64,000 bases of DNA, taken from positions 976,001 to 1,040,000 of the forward strand of contig WPIO01000136.1 of assembly GCA_009760855.2 (NCBI GenBank), written 5' to 3'. The notes beneath the pieces were generated by a model. The model was not told the DNA's origin and made no database searches. It saw only the letters and a program-made list of their open reading frames with translations. Positions 11,200-21,849 of the stretch are shown in pieces (the stretch's first letter is position 1; each line of letters opens with the position of its first letter). The translations under genes were made by a program, and so were the position numbers. This DNA comes from Cristatella mucedo. Its lineage: Eukaryota > Bryozoa > Phylactolaemata > Cristatellidae.

Positions 11200-11445
11200 A
11201 AGAAATAAAATTTTCCTCGTTACTGGTGATTTTAGTATTCATTTGAAAACTTATATGACGCCTTAAGGTACTGATTTCGTGCACCCACTGACACATTTTC
11301 TCTTGCGGCTCATATCCATGACCTCACTGAAATCAATGGTCGCGCACTCGACCAAATTTTTTTCTACAACTGGGATCTATAATCACCTAGTGTTACCAAA
11401 TTCCGTTTATCTGACCACATGCAGATCTTGTACCTGTTGGTTGGC
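11200..11445 (+). mobile_element. LINE fragment, endonuclease-like
   Basis: Translated pieces include VTGDFSIHLK-like and HPLTHFLLRLISMTSL followed by a VAHST segment. These fit the TGDFN..H..GHTLD region of LINE apurinic endonucleases with frameshifts. Weak and decayed. Confidence 0.4.
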
Positions 11446-13269
11446 AGGGGCGTCTTTATGTTGTAGCCGAGTTCCAGGGGTCAGAGGCTATTTCCCGCCA
11501 TGCCCCGCCATACTCCGGCCGCGCTGGCTGCCGCACGCCAAGTCACTGAGCTAAGGTAAGACGAGCGGCCGTCAGGTTAGACCTCTTTATAACAACAGGG
11601 GAAGTAAACAAGTCTACAGGGGAAGGTGCCATACAATGTAAACTACAGGGGTGCAAGACGACGAAGCAAGCGCGAACAAACGTGTTAGTTGGTCAGTCGG
11701 CTTCCGAAGTCCTGCCGTTGTACTAACTCCGTCCTCACAGTACGAGTGTACGCCGTAAAAGATCCGGCTAGTTGAGTAGCTGCTGGGCAAGTCGCAGTCA
11801 ACGTCTACCGCAGTCGAGAGCTTCCGCCGAAAGACGATAACTCACGGGGGGGGCCACGAACAGGGTACACGGGGCATGCGGAATATACAAATGACAACAA
11901 CGAGCGTGCTATCCAGCTCAGCTCGGGCCTTGGGTACTTGTCACCTTGCGTGCGTGGCCGCATCGCCGGAGCATGCCTGCAACCATTCAGGTGCATAACT
12001 CGGCGAGACCGGGAGCCTCCAACACCACGACTTACTCGGCTAACTTCTCCCACCCAAGAGCCCCGGTGACCTCACGTCACCGCACATCCGGCCATGTCGT
12101 AGGTTCGACCCCTGCCTAGCCGGTGACCGTTACTCGCATTACAGCCGTCCGGTCCCAGCCAACCGTACCAAGCCTGGGTACAATGTTATAAGAGGCTGGG
12201 TCGGCTCCTGACCTGAAGGCGAGTCCAGGTATGCAATGACGCCATATAGCCTTAGCTTTTGAAGAACTGGCGTTGGCCGGATAAGTCGTGGGTTTTTGGT
12301 GCTCTTGGTCTAGCCCAGCTATACATCCGGATGGACTTCAGGCGTTAGCCAACAATTCGACCACTCATGCAAGGCAACGAGGGCCCAATGCCCGAGCGGG
12401 GTTGCAGATAAGCAGGCTCGCTGTTATGGCTTGTATACTCCGCGTTCCTTGGCAATGTGTTGCTCTTAGTCCCCCATCCAGGAGCTGGTGTTCTTGGCGA
12501 GCTGAGAAGTACCGGGCTAGTGATTCTTCATTACGCAAACACTGCCTGATCGATGGCACCATAATATGGTACTTGCGAGATAAGCAGCCCCGTCATCAAG
12601 ATTGCTCCGGTTCAAGAATTTCCTCCACGTCGGGAAGGCTTGCCTCGTGTTTCCCGTGTGCCCCATCTAGCGTAGTGTACCTAGGGCCTCGCTAGCTCTG
12701 TTTAGTTCCCCTGTTGCTGTAGGCGCATGCAGCAATTCTATAAAGAGATTTAATTAAACTTCCGCCCGTCATGCACTAGCCCAATATAGTGGCGAGTGGG
12801 TGGCATGGCCCGAGCGTGCCGGTGCTGGGAGGGAAGTAGCCAGCCAGGAAGTAGTATATATATTCACTTACAATCTCATTCAGTCTACAGTGTGGGCCTT
12901 CTTCGGCATCAGAATTCATCTGAGAATTGTGAAACTTTAATACAGTTATCATCGATACTATCGTTACTAGAATATCCTCTTTGCCCCTGCTGCTGGATTC
13001 CCCTATCGACCTGCCATCATTGGTAGAATGCTACCATACACTACATACACTAGTTGATACCATACACTAGTTGACATGATCGACGAGTTTAAACCTCTAA
13101 GCGCACTGTGTGCCCTCGCTCAGACGGCCTACAGTTTACCGAAGACACTAAGCCAGCTGGGTCTACTATGGGATTATTTGAAAAAACATACATATGATCA
13201 GGACTGACTTCCATCGCAGCATAGCGATTCTTTTCGTGATCTTGCTGATCGCTACTCTGGCTTCTTTGT
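11446..13269. other. unassigned accessory stretch
   Basis: About 1.8 kb. ORFs at 11805-12053 minus and 12288-12695 plus have no recognised domain. A GGTTCGACCCCTG at about 12103 looks like a B box, but no A box or acceptor stem pairs with it. Possibly decayed repeat sequence. Confidence 0.4.
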
Positions 13270-13405
13270 CAACAAGACAGACAAGATCCAGGAGGTAGGG
13301 CTGCTTGCTCTTCACGACCAAGGTCGTAAGTTCGACTCCTGCAGTGGGCAACCCTCTATTACCAACTGCAAGCAGTGGTGCTAGCCATTAAGGCTCATCT
13401 GCTGG
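13270..13405 (+). mobile_element. degenerate SINE-1 copy
   Basis: Shares CTCTTCACGACCAAGGTCGT, a GTTCGACTCCTGCAGTGGGC B-box region and the AACTGCAAGCAGTGGTG body with other SINE-1 copies. The tail is cut off by a LINE-A fragment. Confidence 0.7.
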
Positions 13406-13563
13406 TGCTGGTATCGACAACATCCACGCATGGATGGCAATATATTTTCTTAAATTAAATGATGAAACCAACCAACTAGTTATGGGCAAACCGAGTGCGA
13501 TTCAGAAATTCTAAAAGCCATCGCCCAAAATCGGCTCTGCCTGCATGTCTCCTGTTGAATCAA
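13406..13563 (+). mobile_element. LINE-A internal fragment
   Basis: A short plus-strand piece encoding a decayed [28 protein letters not shown] region. It ends abruptly at the (AAT)n tail of the following minus-strand copy. Confidence 0.75.
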
Positions 13564-14372
13564 ATCACAATAATAATAATGCACTTGATAAAGCACCCTC
13601 AGAGAACTCAATCTCTTCCTAGGCCCTTTACCTTTGCTGCAAAGGGAAACGTGATTGAATCGTCAGTATGCTTGATCATGCTTGATAAACAACAAGAACA
13701 ACGTGGTTAGGGTGGCATGCACACAGGGTTAGCATGCAAATGTGGTTAGTGGCAGCATGCACAGTGTCAGCGAGCATATGCACACGAAGGACAAATCACA
13801 GGGACCCACTAAAAGCTGTACTAAATAGGTGTGTTTTTAGGTTCTTTTTAAATGTGGTCAAGTCAGGGGATGTTCTGACGCAAGTCGGGAGGGAGTTCCA
13901 CGCTTTGGGAGCATAAATGCACGGTCTCGAAAGGATTTGAGGTTTGTACGATGTATTGATAAACTGTTGGATTCCGAAAAGCAGGTGGTACGATGCTTGG
14001 CCTTGTGGGAAGTAGATCTGAGAGATCAGCTGGAGCCAAAGAATGAAGTGACCTAAAAGTGAGCGATAAAACTTTGAAGTCGACCCGTTGCTTGACTGGT
14101 AGCCAGTACAGGTCGGCGAGAAGTGGTGTGATGTGACAACTGCGATGCTGACGACAGACAAGCCTAGCTGCAGAATTTTGCACCAGCTGTAAGCGCCTGA
14201 TTGCACATACCGGTAGGCCAGCAAGCAGTGAGCTGCAGAAGTCAAGACGGGATGTCACAAATGTGTGGACCAACTTGGACGTGGTATCCTTATCTAAACA
14301 ATCCCGAATTTGAGCAACGTTATGTAGCTGAAAGTAGGCAGATTTGACTGTGGAGCAGTTCTATTTTATCTT
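13564..14372 (-). mobile_element. LINE-A 3' fragment
   Basis: Minus-strand 5'-truncated LINE. It has an (AAT)n tail at 13569-13579, the conserved 3' end, and the 3' UTR with GCATGCA motifs. The C-terminal ORF in broken frames includes [20 protein letters not shown]. It is joined to a SINE-2 tail at the same point as the copy at 19873-20685. Confidence 0.85.
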
Positions 14373-14390
14373 CGTTTAAAAATAAATATA

Positions 14391-14458
14391 ATTTGTCTAG
14401 CACCCTGAGAGAACTTCATCTTTGTTCAGGCGCTTCCTATATGCCACAGGGCTCAATT
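14391..14458 (-). mobile_element. SINE-2 tail fragment
   Basis: Only the LINE-like tail half of SINE-2 is present (plus strand TAGCACCCTGAGAGAACTTC then CAGGCGCTTCC and CCACAGGGCTC). The tRNA head is replaced by hAT-derived sequence. Confidence 0.7.
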
Positions 14459-14469
14459 TGGCACAACGC

Positions 14470-15600
14470 GAACAGTTATGTAAGGTCATTAGATTTGACG
14501 ACAATGATTTTTCCAACACACAGTCTCCATCAACGAGTATTACCAGGGCTTTCTTCAAATCTGTGGAGCCGACATTGCAGCGATTGAGGGTCTCATCGTG
14601 GACAAACTCGAATCTGACACAATATTCTTTCAAGATTGCAGGCCGCAGTGGTGCGGCTACGCAGCAGTCATGTCTGGCCACCTGTCAGGTGTCAAGAGAG
14701 AATACTGTCCAGAAATGAAAAGGCAATTTTTGTTAACAATGATAAGCACAGCTTGAACCTGGCAGGAGTTCATGCCGCAAGTCAATGTTCTGTTGTCATC
14801 ATCATTTTTGGAACAATAGAGAGCACCTACTTATTCTTTTCAAGATCAACTCTGAGGTGGGAAGAACTGAAGAAAGTCTTAAAATTTATAGTAAAATGTG
14901 ACTCTGCGACAAGGTGGAGTGCAGTAGTGGAGGCTGCGAAAGCTATACATGATTGATTGAACGGCACTGTAGGTCTTTTGGAGCAACTATCTGAGGACAC
15001 AAAGGGAACACTTGAAAAAAGAAGTGAAGCTGGCAGTCTCCTGCCATGTATTTTGAAGTTTCCGAAGGATCTAGATTCCCGGAGAACTCTAAAAAGATGT
15101 TTGTCTTGCCGCAGAGGAGGAGATTTTTCAAAAATAATGAAGGACAGCATAGACTATTGATGTCAAATTTGGTTTCTTGTTGGAAGTTGAGAAGCTTTTG
15201 AAGACACTTGACCAGACCAAACTCGCCAGCAATGTCTAGATATTGGAGGCTTCTATTGTTGAGACGTTGATGGAGCGGTGCTGTACAGCAAAATGTGTGA
15301 CTTCAAGATGCTTCTTGTCACACTCAAAAATCGGCACCAAAGACCCCTCTGGAATTCGTCTCTTTCATTGCCACTTATGGAGTAGATGTGTTAACTAATT
15401 TGAGAGTTTCTTCGAAAGCTCTTCTCATCATAGTTGTATCCAGTTGCCAGTAGTGAAAGTTCCTTTAGCAGGCTGATGGTAATCCTACCTTTTCTGAGAG
15501 CATCCATAGGCACGATCGACTCACTGATTTGGCCTTGTTACGTATAGAGAAAGAAACACGGGAAAATATTAGCTTTCAACTGTAATAGACCAATTTACCA
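14470..15600 (+). pseudogene. DUF4371/ZMYM1-type hAT transposase relic
   Basis: Broken frames encode a Cys-Arg-x-Gln..AAVMSGHLSGV segment, NNDKHSLNLAGVHAAS, ESTYLFFSRST.RWEELKKVL, TRWSAVVEAAKAI and, near 15440, an SSESSFSRL-like C-terminal dimerisation motif. These occur in this order in domesticated ZMYM1-like and transposon hAT proteins with a DUF4371/RNase H fold. Stops and frameshifts throughout make it non-functional. An inverted second copy lies at 33290-34850. Confidence 0.75.
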
Positions 15601-15689
15601 TGTTTAAGGCCAGAAAAAAATCATCTAAGTTAAAGCTGTGATAGCTACCTTGTACCTTTACTGCAGTTAATACGACTTTCTCGACTCGA

Positions 15690-15883
15690 CATGCTTGCCA
15701 GCGAGTGTTTTTTGTCTTTCTTCTGTGGTGGACTTATTTTGCAGCAACTTTTGACAAGGGGCTCTAAAGATGTAAAGATGCTCTCGCTGTCTTATAGGTC
15801 TCATCACTGTCTTTCACCAGCCTACCTGTCCGGCCTTCATGCACCTCCAGAGTACTACGGAGATACCTCCTTCTCAGTATTCA

Positions 15884-15886
<3 letters not shown>
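15690..15886 (+). mobile_element. decayed LINE C-terminal fragment
   Basis: Reads KMLSLSYRSHHCLSPAYLSG, comparable to KVLSLTFRSLHS.APAYLSD of LINE-A, but much diverged. It ends at the AT repeat. Confidence 0.5.

Positions 15887-15944
<58 letters not shown>
15887..15944. repeat. (AT)n microsatellite
   Basis: About 29 uninterrupted AT dinucleotides. Confidence 0.98.
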
Positions 15945-15945
<1 letters not shown>

Positions 15946-15947
<2 letters not shown>

Positions 15948-16107
15948 ATCTGTATAGCATTTTTAGAGAGCTTAATCTCTATTCAAGAGCTTCACATATG
16001 CCGCGGAGCTCGAGCCCATGGCCTTGGGTCATCAAATATATTAACTTTGACCTTTGTTCGACGCGAGCACCATAACCACTTTGTCGAAGATGGTTAGCAT
16101 TATATCG
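15946..16107 (-). mobile_element. SINE-2 copy
   Basis: Minus orientation. It has a tRNA-like head with a GGGCTCGAG B-box region, and a tail that in plus reads AGAGAGCTTAATCTCTATTC followed by AGAGCTTCACATATGCC, related to the LINE-A 3' end. Confidence 0.75.
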
Positions 16108-16129
16108 CCCCCTTACCATAAGTGAAAAC

Positions 16130-16490
16130 CTAATGATCCAGCCATCTGGCACTGAAGATCTGGAATGCTACTAGCTGGGTTGACTTCCTAAAATGAACAT
16201 TAATTTAAGTCTCACTTAAAGATGTATCTGCTCAGGTAAGCTTTCCCTTTCCTCCAGTGAGTTTGTCTTTTTATTCTGTGTGCTTTGCGTGCCAACCTGT
16301 GCAAGATTCAGAGCACCTCACCTGCCAAGGGTCATTCAAACTAACTGCCCCGAGTGTTTTCGTGTTTGCTTTAGCATTATCGTGTATGCCACTAACCCAG
16401 AGCTATTGATTCTGTTGCAACGAATTGTAAAGCGCCCGGTCAGAGATTAAGTTCTAAACGCCCTATTATTGTTATTGCTATAAAGGCGTC
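16130..16490 (+). mobile_element. older LINE 3' end
   Basis: Ends with AATTGTAAAGCGCCCGGTCA, then AGAGATTAAGTTCTAAACGC and a (TTA)n-like tail. This is a diverged version of the LINE-A terminus. Confidence 0.55.
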
Positions 16491-16611
16491 AGTAAACACA
16501 TAGACCTTTTTAAATCTCATGTCTCAAATGTAAATGTTCTTCTAGGTGAAAATTAGAAAATTTTTAGGAAAAATTTGAGATATTCTTTGCTATATTGTGG
16601 CAGAAATACTA

Positions 16612-18071
16612 AGTCACAGAGTCAGCATTACTTAGGGTACACAACGACCTACTTAGGAATGCAGACATGGGTAGAGTGTCTCTGCTTGTTTTGCTCGATC
16701 TTTCGGCAGCTTTTGACACCATCGATCACAAAGTTCTTCTAGAGCGCCTCTCATCTCGCCTGGGCATCACTGGCACTGCTCTGCAGTGGTTCAGGTCCTA
16801 TCTCAGTGGGAGACTCCAGAGTATTGACGTGAATGGACAAAGATCATCTGAAGTACCTCTGAAATATGGAGTACCTCAGGGCTCTGCGCTAGGTCCGGTT
16901 CTTTTCACCGTTTATACTCTCCCTCTTGCTGATGTGATTGCCAAGCACAATCTAGGCTTTCACTTCTATGCGGATGACACTCAGTTGTACCTTTGCTTTG
17001 ATCCCTCCCAGCCTTCGAGCACCTCAAATTCTCTAAACTCACTTGCTGCATGCATTGATGACATCCGCACATGGATGGCAGCAAATTTTCTAAAACTAAA
17101 CGATGAGAAAACTAACTTACTAGTTGTGGGCAAACCTAGTGTGATTCAGAAATTGGAAAGGCTGACGCTCAAAATTGGCTCTGCCAGCATATCTCCTGTT
17201 GAATCAGCTCGAAATCTAGGTGTCATATTCCAAAGCGGCCTCTCGTTAGACGACCATATCAGCTCCACAGTCAAATCTGCCTGTTTTCAGCTTCATAATA
17301 TTGCTAAAATTCGGGCTTGTTTAGATAAAGATACCACGTCTAAGTTGGTCCATGCATTCGTGACATTCCGTCTCGACTTCTGCAACTCACTGCTTGCTGG
17401 CCTACCAGCATGTGCGATCAGGCGATTGCAGCTGGTGCAAAACTCGGCAGCTAGGCTTGTCTGTCGTGAGCGTCTCAGTGGCCACATTACTCCACTTCTC
17501 GCCGACCTGCACTGGCTACCAGTCAAGCAACGGATTGACTTGAAGGTTTTGTCGCTCACTTTTAGGTCCCTTCATTCTATGGCTCCAGCCTATCTCTCCG
17601 ACATACTCCCCAATCAGGCCAAGCATTGTACCACCCGCTTTTCGGAATCCAACAGTCTACAAATACTCTCGTACAAACCTCAAATCCTTTGGAGACCGTG
17701 CATTTAGTTCGTATGCTCCCAAAGCTTGGAACTCCCTCCCGACCTGCGTCAGAACATCCCCTGACCTGACCACATTTAAAAGGAACTTAAAAACACATCT
17801 ATTTAGGACAGCATTTAGTGGGTCCCTGTGATTCGTCCTTCACGTGCTTATGCGTGCTGACACTGTGCATGCTGCCACTAACCACATTTACATGCTGACC
17901 CTGTGCATGTCACCCCTAACCATGTTATTCATTTTGTTTGTTTTTCAAGCATGATTTTACTTACTATTCATCTGCATTTTCCTTTGCAGCAAATGTAAAG
18001 CACCTAGAAAGAGATTAAGTTCTCTGAGGGCGCTTTATCAAGTACATTAATATTATTATTATTATTATTAA
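16612..18071 (+). mobile_element. LINE-A copy, 5'-truncated, nearly intact 3' half
   Basis: Begins in the reverse transcriptase domain and runs to the conserved 3' end (AAGCGCC..AGAGATTAAGTTCTCTGAGG, GCGCTTTATCAAG) and an (ATT)n tail. The family is CR1/L2-like by its RT motifs. Confidence 0.92.
16667..17707 (+). pseudogene. LINE-A reverse transcriptase C-terminal part (346 codons open)
   Basis: RT motif A reads LDLSAAFDTIDHKVLL. It is followed by SYLSGRLQSIDVNG, the VPQGSALGPVLF motif and the catalytic [12 protein letters not shown] box (about 16958-16990). A thumb-like and C-terminal region follows, with [20 protein letters not shown] and [20 protein letters not shown]. The endonuclease and the N-terminal RT are missing (5' truncation). 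The frame shifts near 17650, so the C-terminal region continues out of frame (NSLPTC..FRTAFSGSL-type end). It cannot be autonomous, but it is one of the two best templates for a family consensus. Confidence 0.9.
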
Positions 18072-18310
18072 GTTGACAATATTGCAGCTGTGCAGAAACT
18101 AAAAAGTGAAGGCGACATTTTTAGGTATTTTTGTATCTCTTTGGAGCAAATTTTCTTCGCCCACCCAAAGCTCTAAAAGATTGTTGCTGATCGGCCAGAA
18201 AAATATTGGTATTATTACCTGATTGCCAATAAATCTGAATGATTTTGAATGTGAATCCACAAACCCGAGTCACTGATGCCACGCTTGGGTTTTGTCCTTT
18301 TTTATTCTTA

Positions 18311-18338
18311 TAGTATTACTACTACTACTACTACTACA
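18311..18338. repeat. (TAC)n microsatellite
   Basis: Short run of TAC repeats in a stretch otherwise without recognised content (18072-19299). Confidence 0.9.
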
Positions 18339-19299
18339 GGACAGCTATGATGGGTGTTATGGATTGTGTTGACGGAGATAATTACAAAGTTGCGTTTGTA
18401 GCTACAATGAGCACTGTCATAGTTGAAATTGAGCATTCAACTTCGCATGGAATTATGACAGTGATGAGTAGGCCGTTGATGGCAGCCTTTATTGGATTAA
18501 TTAATTAACCTTAATTGCACTTGCAAACGATGTGGTGTGGAGTGCGAAAAATGAAGAGCCTGACAAGAGCAGCAAGTCTTAAGGATTGTTTTGCGGTCAG
18601 TGAATCATCCCGGTTGATCCTCTGCACAACAATAAGCTCATACGCCTATACATCATCTTTAATTTTAAAATTTAATTTTCTAGGAGATAATCGGGGGAAA
18701 AACTTATGTCCCCGGAATACCTTTAGTTTTAAGTACATTTTTATTGATAGTTTTTATTTTGTCATGATTACTCAAAAAAAATTTAATACGTAGTGGGACT
18801 ACGTTAGCTCGGTGTAAGTAACCAACAAGATTTTGTGTTTCTGGCGTGTTCAGGACGGATTCAGTCGTGAAACCGGTTTATACAGAGTACTGGTATGTTA
18901 ACGACAGGTTAGAAATAACATAGTTAAGATTTGAAATAAGCTAAAAGTACTGTAATTAAATATTTAACTTTAAATTTAATGTATCTTTTTCTGTAACTCC
19001 ACAAAGCCACAACACTAATTGTATAGAACGCAACGAGTTTTCTATAGCTCAAAGACTTGGCGGCTTTTGGTAAGAATGCGGTAACCAATAGACTTAAGAG
19101 AACTGAGAGAACTCAAAAAAGAGAAGGTGAGAAGCATAGCTCAGTCATGAGGGCAGTCAAGGAAGTGAGTAGCATGGAAGCAGCTCAACATGGATGGAAA
19201 TGATGTGCAGACGTCGGGAGCAGGAGAATAGATATCGTTACGTAAGAAATGTAAAAAAGAGTTTCAATGTTTAGGACCTGTAGAGATAAAGCTGCTGTA
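18339..19299. other. unassigned AT-rich stretch
   Basis: No gene recognised. Sequence near 19080-19200 (AGAAGCATAGCTCAGTCATG) resembles a segment near 40830-40880, hinting at an undefined dispersed repeat. Confidence 0.4.
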
Positions 19300-19660
19300 G
19301 CCAACGGTCTTTGGTGGAGGAGTAATGAAATAGCTGGTTTATTTTCCATAGAGGACCTGAGACACGAGAAGATTGGTGCAGCAGTTCAGTGAGGAATGAA
19401 GGAACCAAGCCATGGCGGGCCTTGTGGGTTTAGAGTAAGAACTTAACTTTGAATTTGTTGATCAACCAGGAGCCATCGCAGCTTCTTCAGCAAAGGAGAA
19501 TCATGGCTGAGCATTTGGTATCTATAAACTAGCATCGCAGTCATGTTCATTACAAGCTGCAGTGGCCTAATGGCTTTATCGGTAGCCGATCCAAAATAGG
19601 AAAGCAACAATCCAGCCTATTCAGAGTCAGAAAGCTTGCTGCATTTCTTTGCAAGCCACC
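19300..19660 (-). mobile_element. LINE-B fragment
   Basis: On minus it encodes a decayed KAIRPLQLVMNM..MLVYR, then LLKKLRWLLVDQQIQS and LTLNPQG. It corresponds to the C-terminal region of the LINE-B copies at 41690-42880 and 51640-52660. Confidence 0.65.
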
Positions 19661-19872
19661 GGGGTAGGCCGTACCCAACCACGGATAGGGACTGGACGTG
19701 ATGGCTAGCTGTGGATGCAGTCTTCTTAACGAAACTTTAAAAATTTAGGCATTTTTAAAAGACGAAACCTAAATTCCGAACACGTGGTGATGGTCATGTG
19801 ACAGGACCTGGCATCTATAATAAAAGCAAAGTATCCTAGTTCTTCTGCTTGCTTAGGATGACATATGAATAG

Positions 19873-20685
19873 CAGTTAATAATAATAATGCACTTGATAA
19901 AGCACCTTCAGAGAACTCAATCTCTTTCTAGGCACTTTACGTTTGCTGTAAAGGGAAACACAATTGAATGGTGAGTAATATCATGCTTGATAAACAACAT
20001 GAATAACATGGTTAGGGGTGACATGCACTGGGTCAGCATGCAAATGTGGTTAGTGGCAGCATGCACAGTGTCAGCACGCATAGGCACACGAAAAACGAAT
20101 CACAGGGACCCACTAAAAGCTGTCCTAAATAGGTGTGTCTTTAAGCTCTTTTTAAATGTGGTCAAGTCAGGGGATGTTCTGACGCAAGTCGAGAGTGAGT
20201 TCCAGGATTTAGGAGCATACGAATTAAATGCATGGTCTCCAAAGGATTTTAGGTTTGTACGAGGTATTGGCAGACCGTTGGATTCCGAAAAGCAGGTGGT
20301 ACAATGCTTAGCCTGGTGGGGGAGTAGATCTGAGAGATAGGCTGGAGCCAAAGAATGAAGGGACCTAAAAGTGAGCGACAAAACCTTGAATTGGATCCAT
20401 TGCTTGACTATTAGCCAGTACAGGTCGGCGAGAAGTGGTGTGATGTGGCAACTGCGATGCTCACGACAGACAAGCCTAGGCTGCAGAGTTTTGCACCAGC
20501 TGTACTCGTCTGATTGCACATGCCGGTAGGCCAGCAAGCAGTGAGTTGCAGAAGTCAAGACGGAATGTCACAAATTCGTGGACCTACTTAGACGTGGTAT
20601 CTTTATCTAAACAAGCCCGAATTTGAGCAATGTTATGTAACTGAAAGTAGGCAGACTTGACTGCGGACCAGTTCTATTTAATCTT
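19873..20685 (-). mobile_element. LINE-A 3' fragment
   Basis: (AAT)n tail at 19878-19889, conserved terminus, 3' UTR and broken C-terminal ORF (LLADLYWLIVKQWIQFKVL). It is truncated at the same base as the copy at 13564-14372 and fused to the same downstream sequence. Confidence 0.87.
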
Positions 20686-20700
20686 AGTTTAAAAATAAAT

Positions 20701-20861
20701 ACAATTTGTATAGCACCCTGAGAGAACTTCATCTTTGTTCAGGCGCTTCTTATTTGCCACAGGGCTTGAGCACAGGGCCTTGGTGGTCAAAGGCATTCAG
20801 TTGGACCTCGATCACAAAAGGCGAGTACCTAAACCCCTGGGCCAAACCAGGAAGGCATTTA
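20701..20861 (-). mobile_element. SINE-2 copy
   Basis: The minus strand has a tRNA-like head with a TTTGGCCCAGGGG A-box region and a decayed B box. It is joined to the LINE-A-like tail (plus TAGCACCCTGAGAGAACTTC). Confidence 0.75.
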
Positions 20862-20975
20862 GTTTGCAAAAGTCTGCCGACATCCACGATCAATTGTCTG
20901 CAAGGCAAGCATTCAGTTTACCAGTACTGCAGCAGATTTTGATGGTTTTAACGACAAAATAGCCGAGTATCTTCC

Positions 20976-21541
20976 CTACAGAAGATATCCGACCACATGG
21001 AATCGATTCACTTTTCCTTGAGGCTCAGTATAAATGGAGAAGAGGAGAAATCCGCGGACAGATCTTTCCGGAACTCCGAAGCTGACTCGTCTGGTGGATG
21101 AGACAGACCACCACACGACACAGATTAAGTAAGATCTGACAGATACGATTTGAACCACGCCAGTGCCTCGTCTGCAGCACCGATCGTTCTTCTCGATCAT
21201 TCAAGTAGTTTTGTCCAATAGTATCAAACGCAGGTGACAGATCGAGCAGGGCCAGGGCAGTGACATTACTGTCATCGTTGCTGCATAGGATGCCGTTGGT
21301 TTCATGGATGAGGGCCGTTTCAGTGGAGTAGTGCTGCTCGAATTCTGATGGAAAGATGGGCGGGTAACTGGACGCCAATACAATCCAGGCTTTTTGAGTA
21401 TGATCTAGCGATTGCTGATTTGAAAGTCTTGGGTCTGAAAGTCCCCCTTTTTCCAGAGAAGCATTACAAATCTCGGTAGAGAATAGCTGGGCTAAGTTTG
21501 TCTGCCAGTGAAGATCGCAGAAATGATCGCTTAGGGCGTCG
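20976..21541 (-). pseudogene. LINE-C reverse transcriptase fragment
   Basis: The minus frame encodes FEQHYSTETALIHETNGIL, then LALLDLSPAFDTIGQNYL and, in shifted frames, a downstream RT part. It belongs to a LINE family distinct from A and B, related to the piece at 37590-38650. It is cut at its upstream side by the hAT left end. Confidence 0.75.
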
Positions 21542-21849
21542 TAGGGTCGGCAACCCTTTTGAGACGGAAGAGCCAAAAGTTAAAATTTACAAAATTTCCC
21601 AGTTTTTATAGAGCCACTAACATTTTTATTTCAATATTATGGTATTTGATTAGGATTAGGAATATAAATTTGATTTTTGATTTAAAACAAATAGCTTTAA
21701 ATATGAAATAATACATATTCATATAAAACACACAAATGTTTCACACAAAACATATTAAAGTATTTTAGCTAGCTCTGCTAGAATAATAAAATTAGTAATC
21801 AAATAATATAACAATAATTATTGAATAATAGATATTTACAATAGTTACA

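Noticed and set aside
12095-12130. tRNA gene around a GGTTCGACCCC box
   Set aside because: No A box at proper distance and no acceptor stem can be formed.
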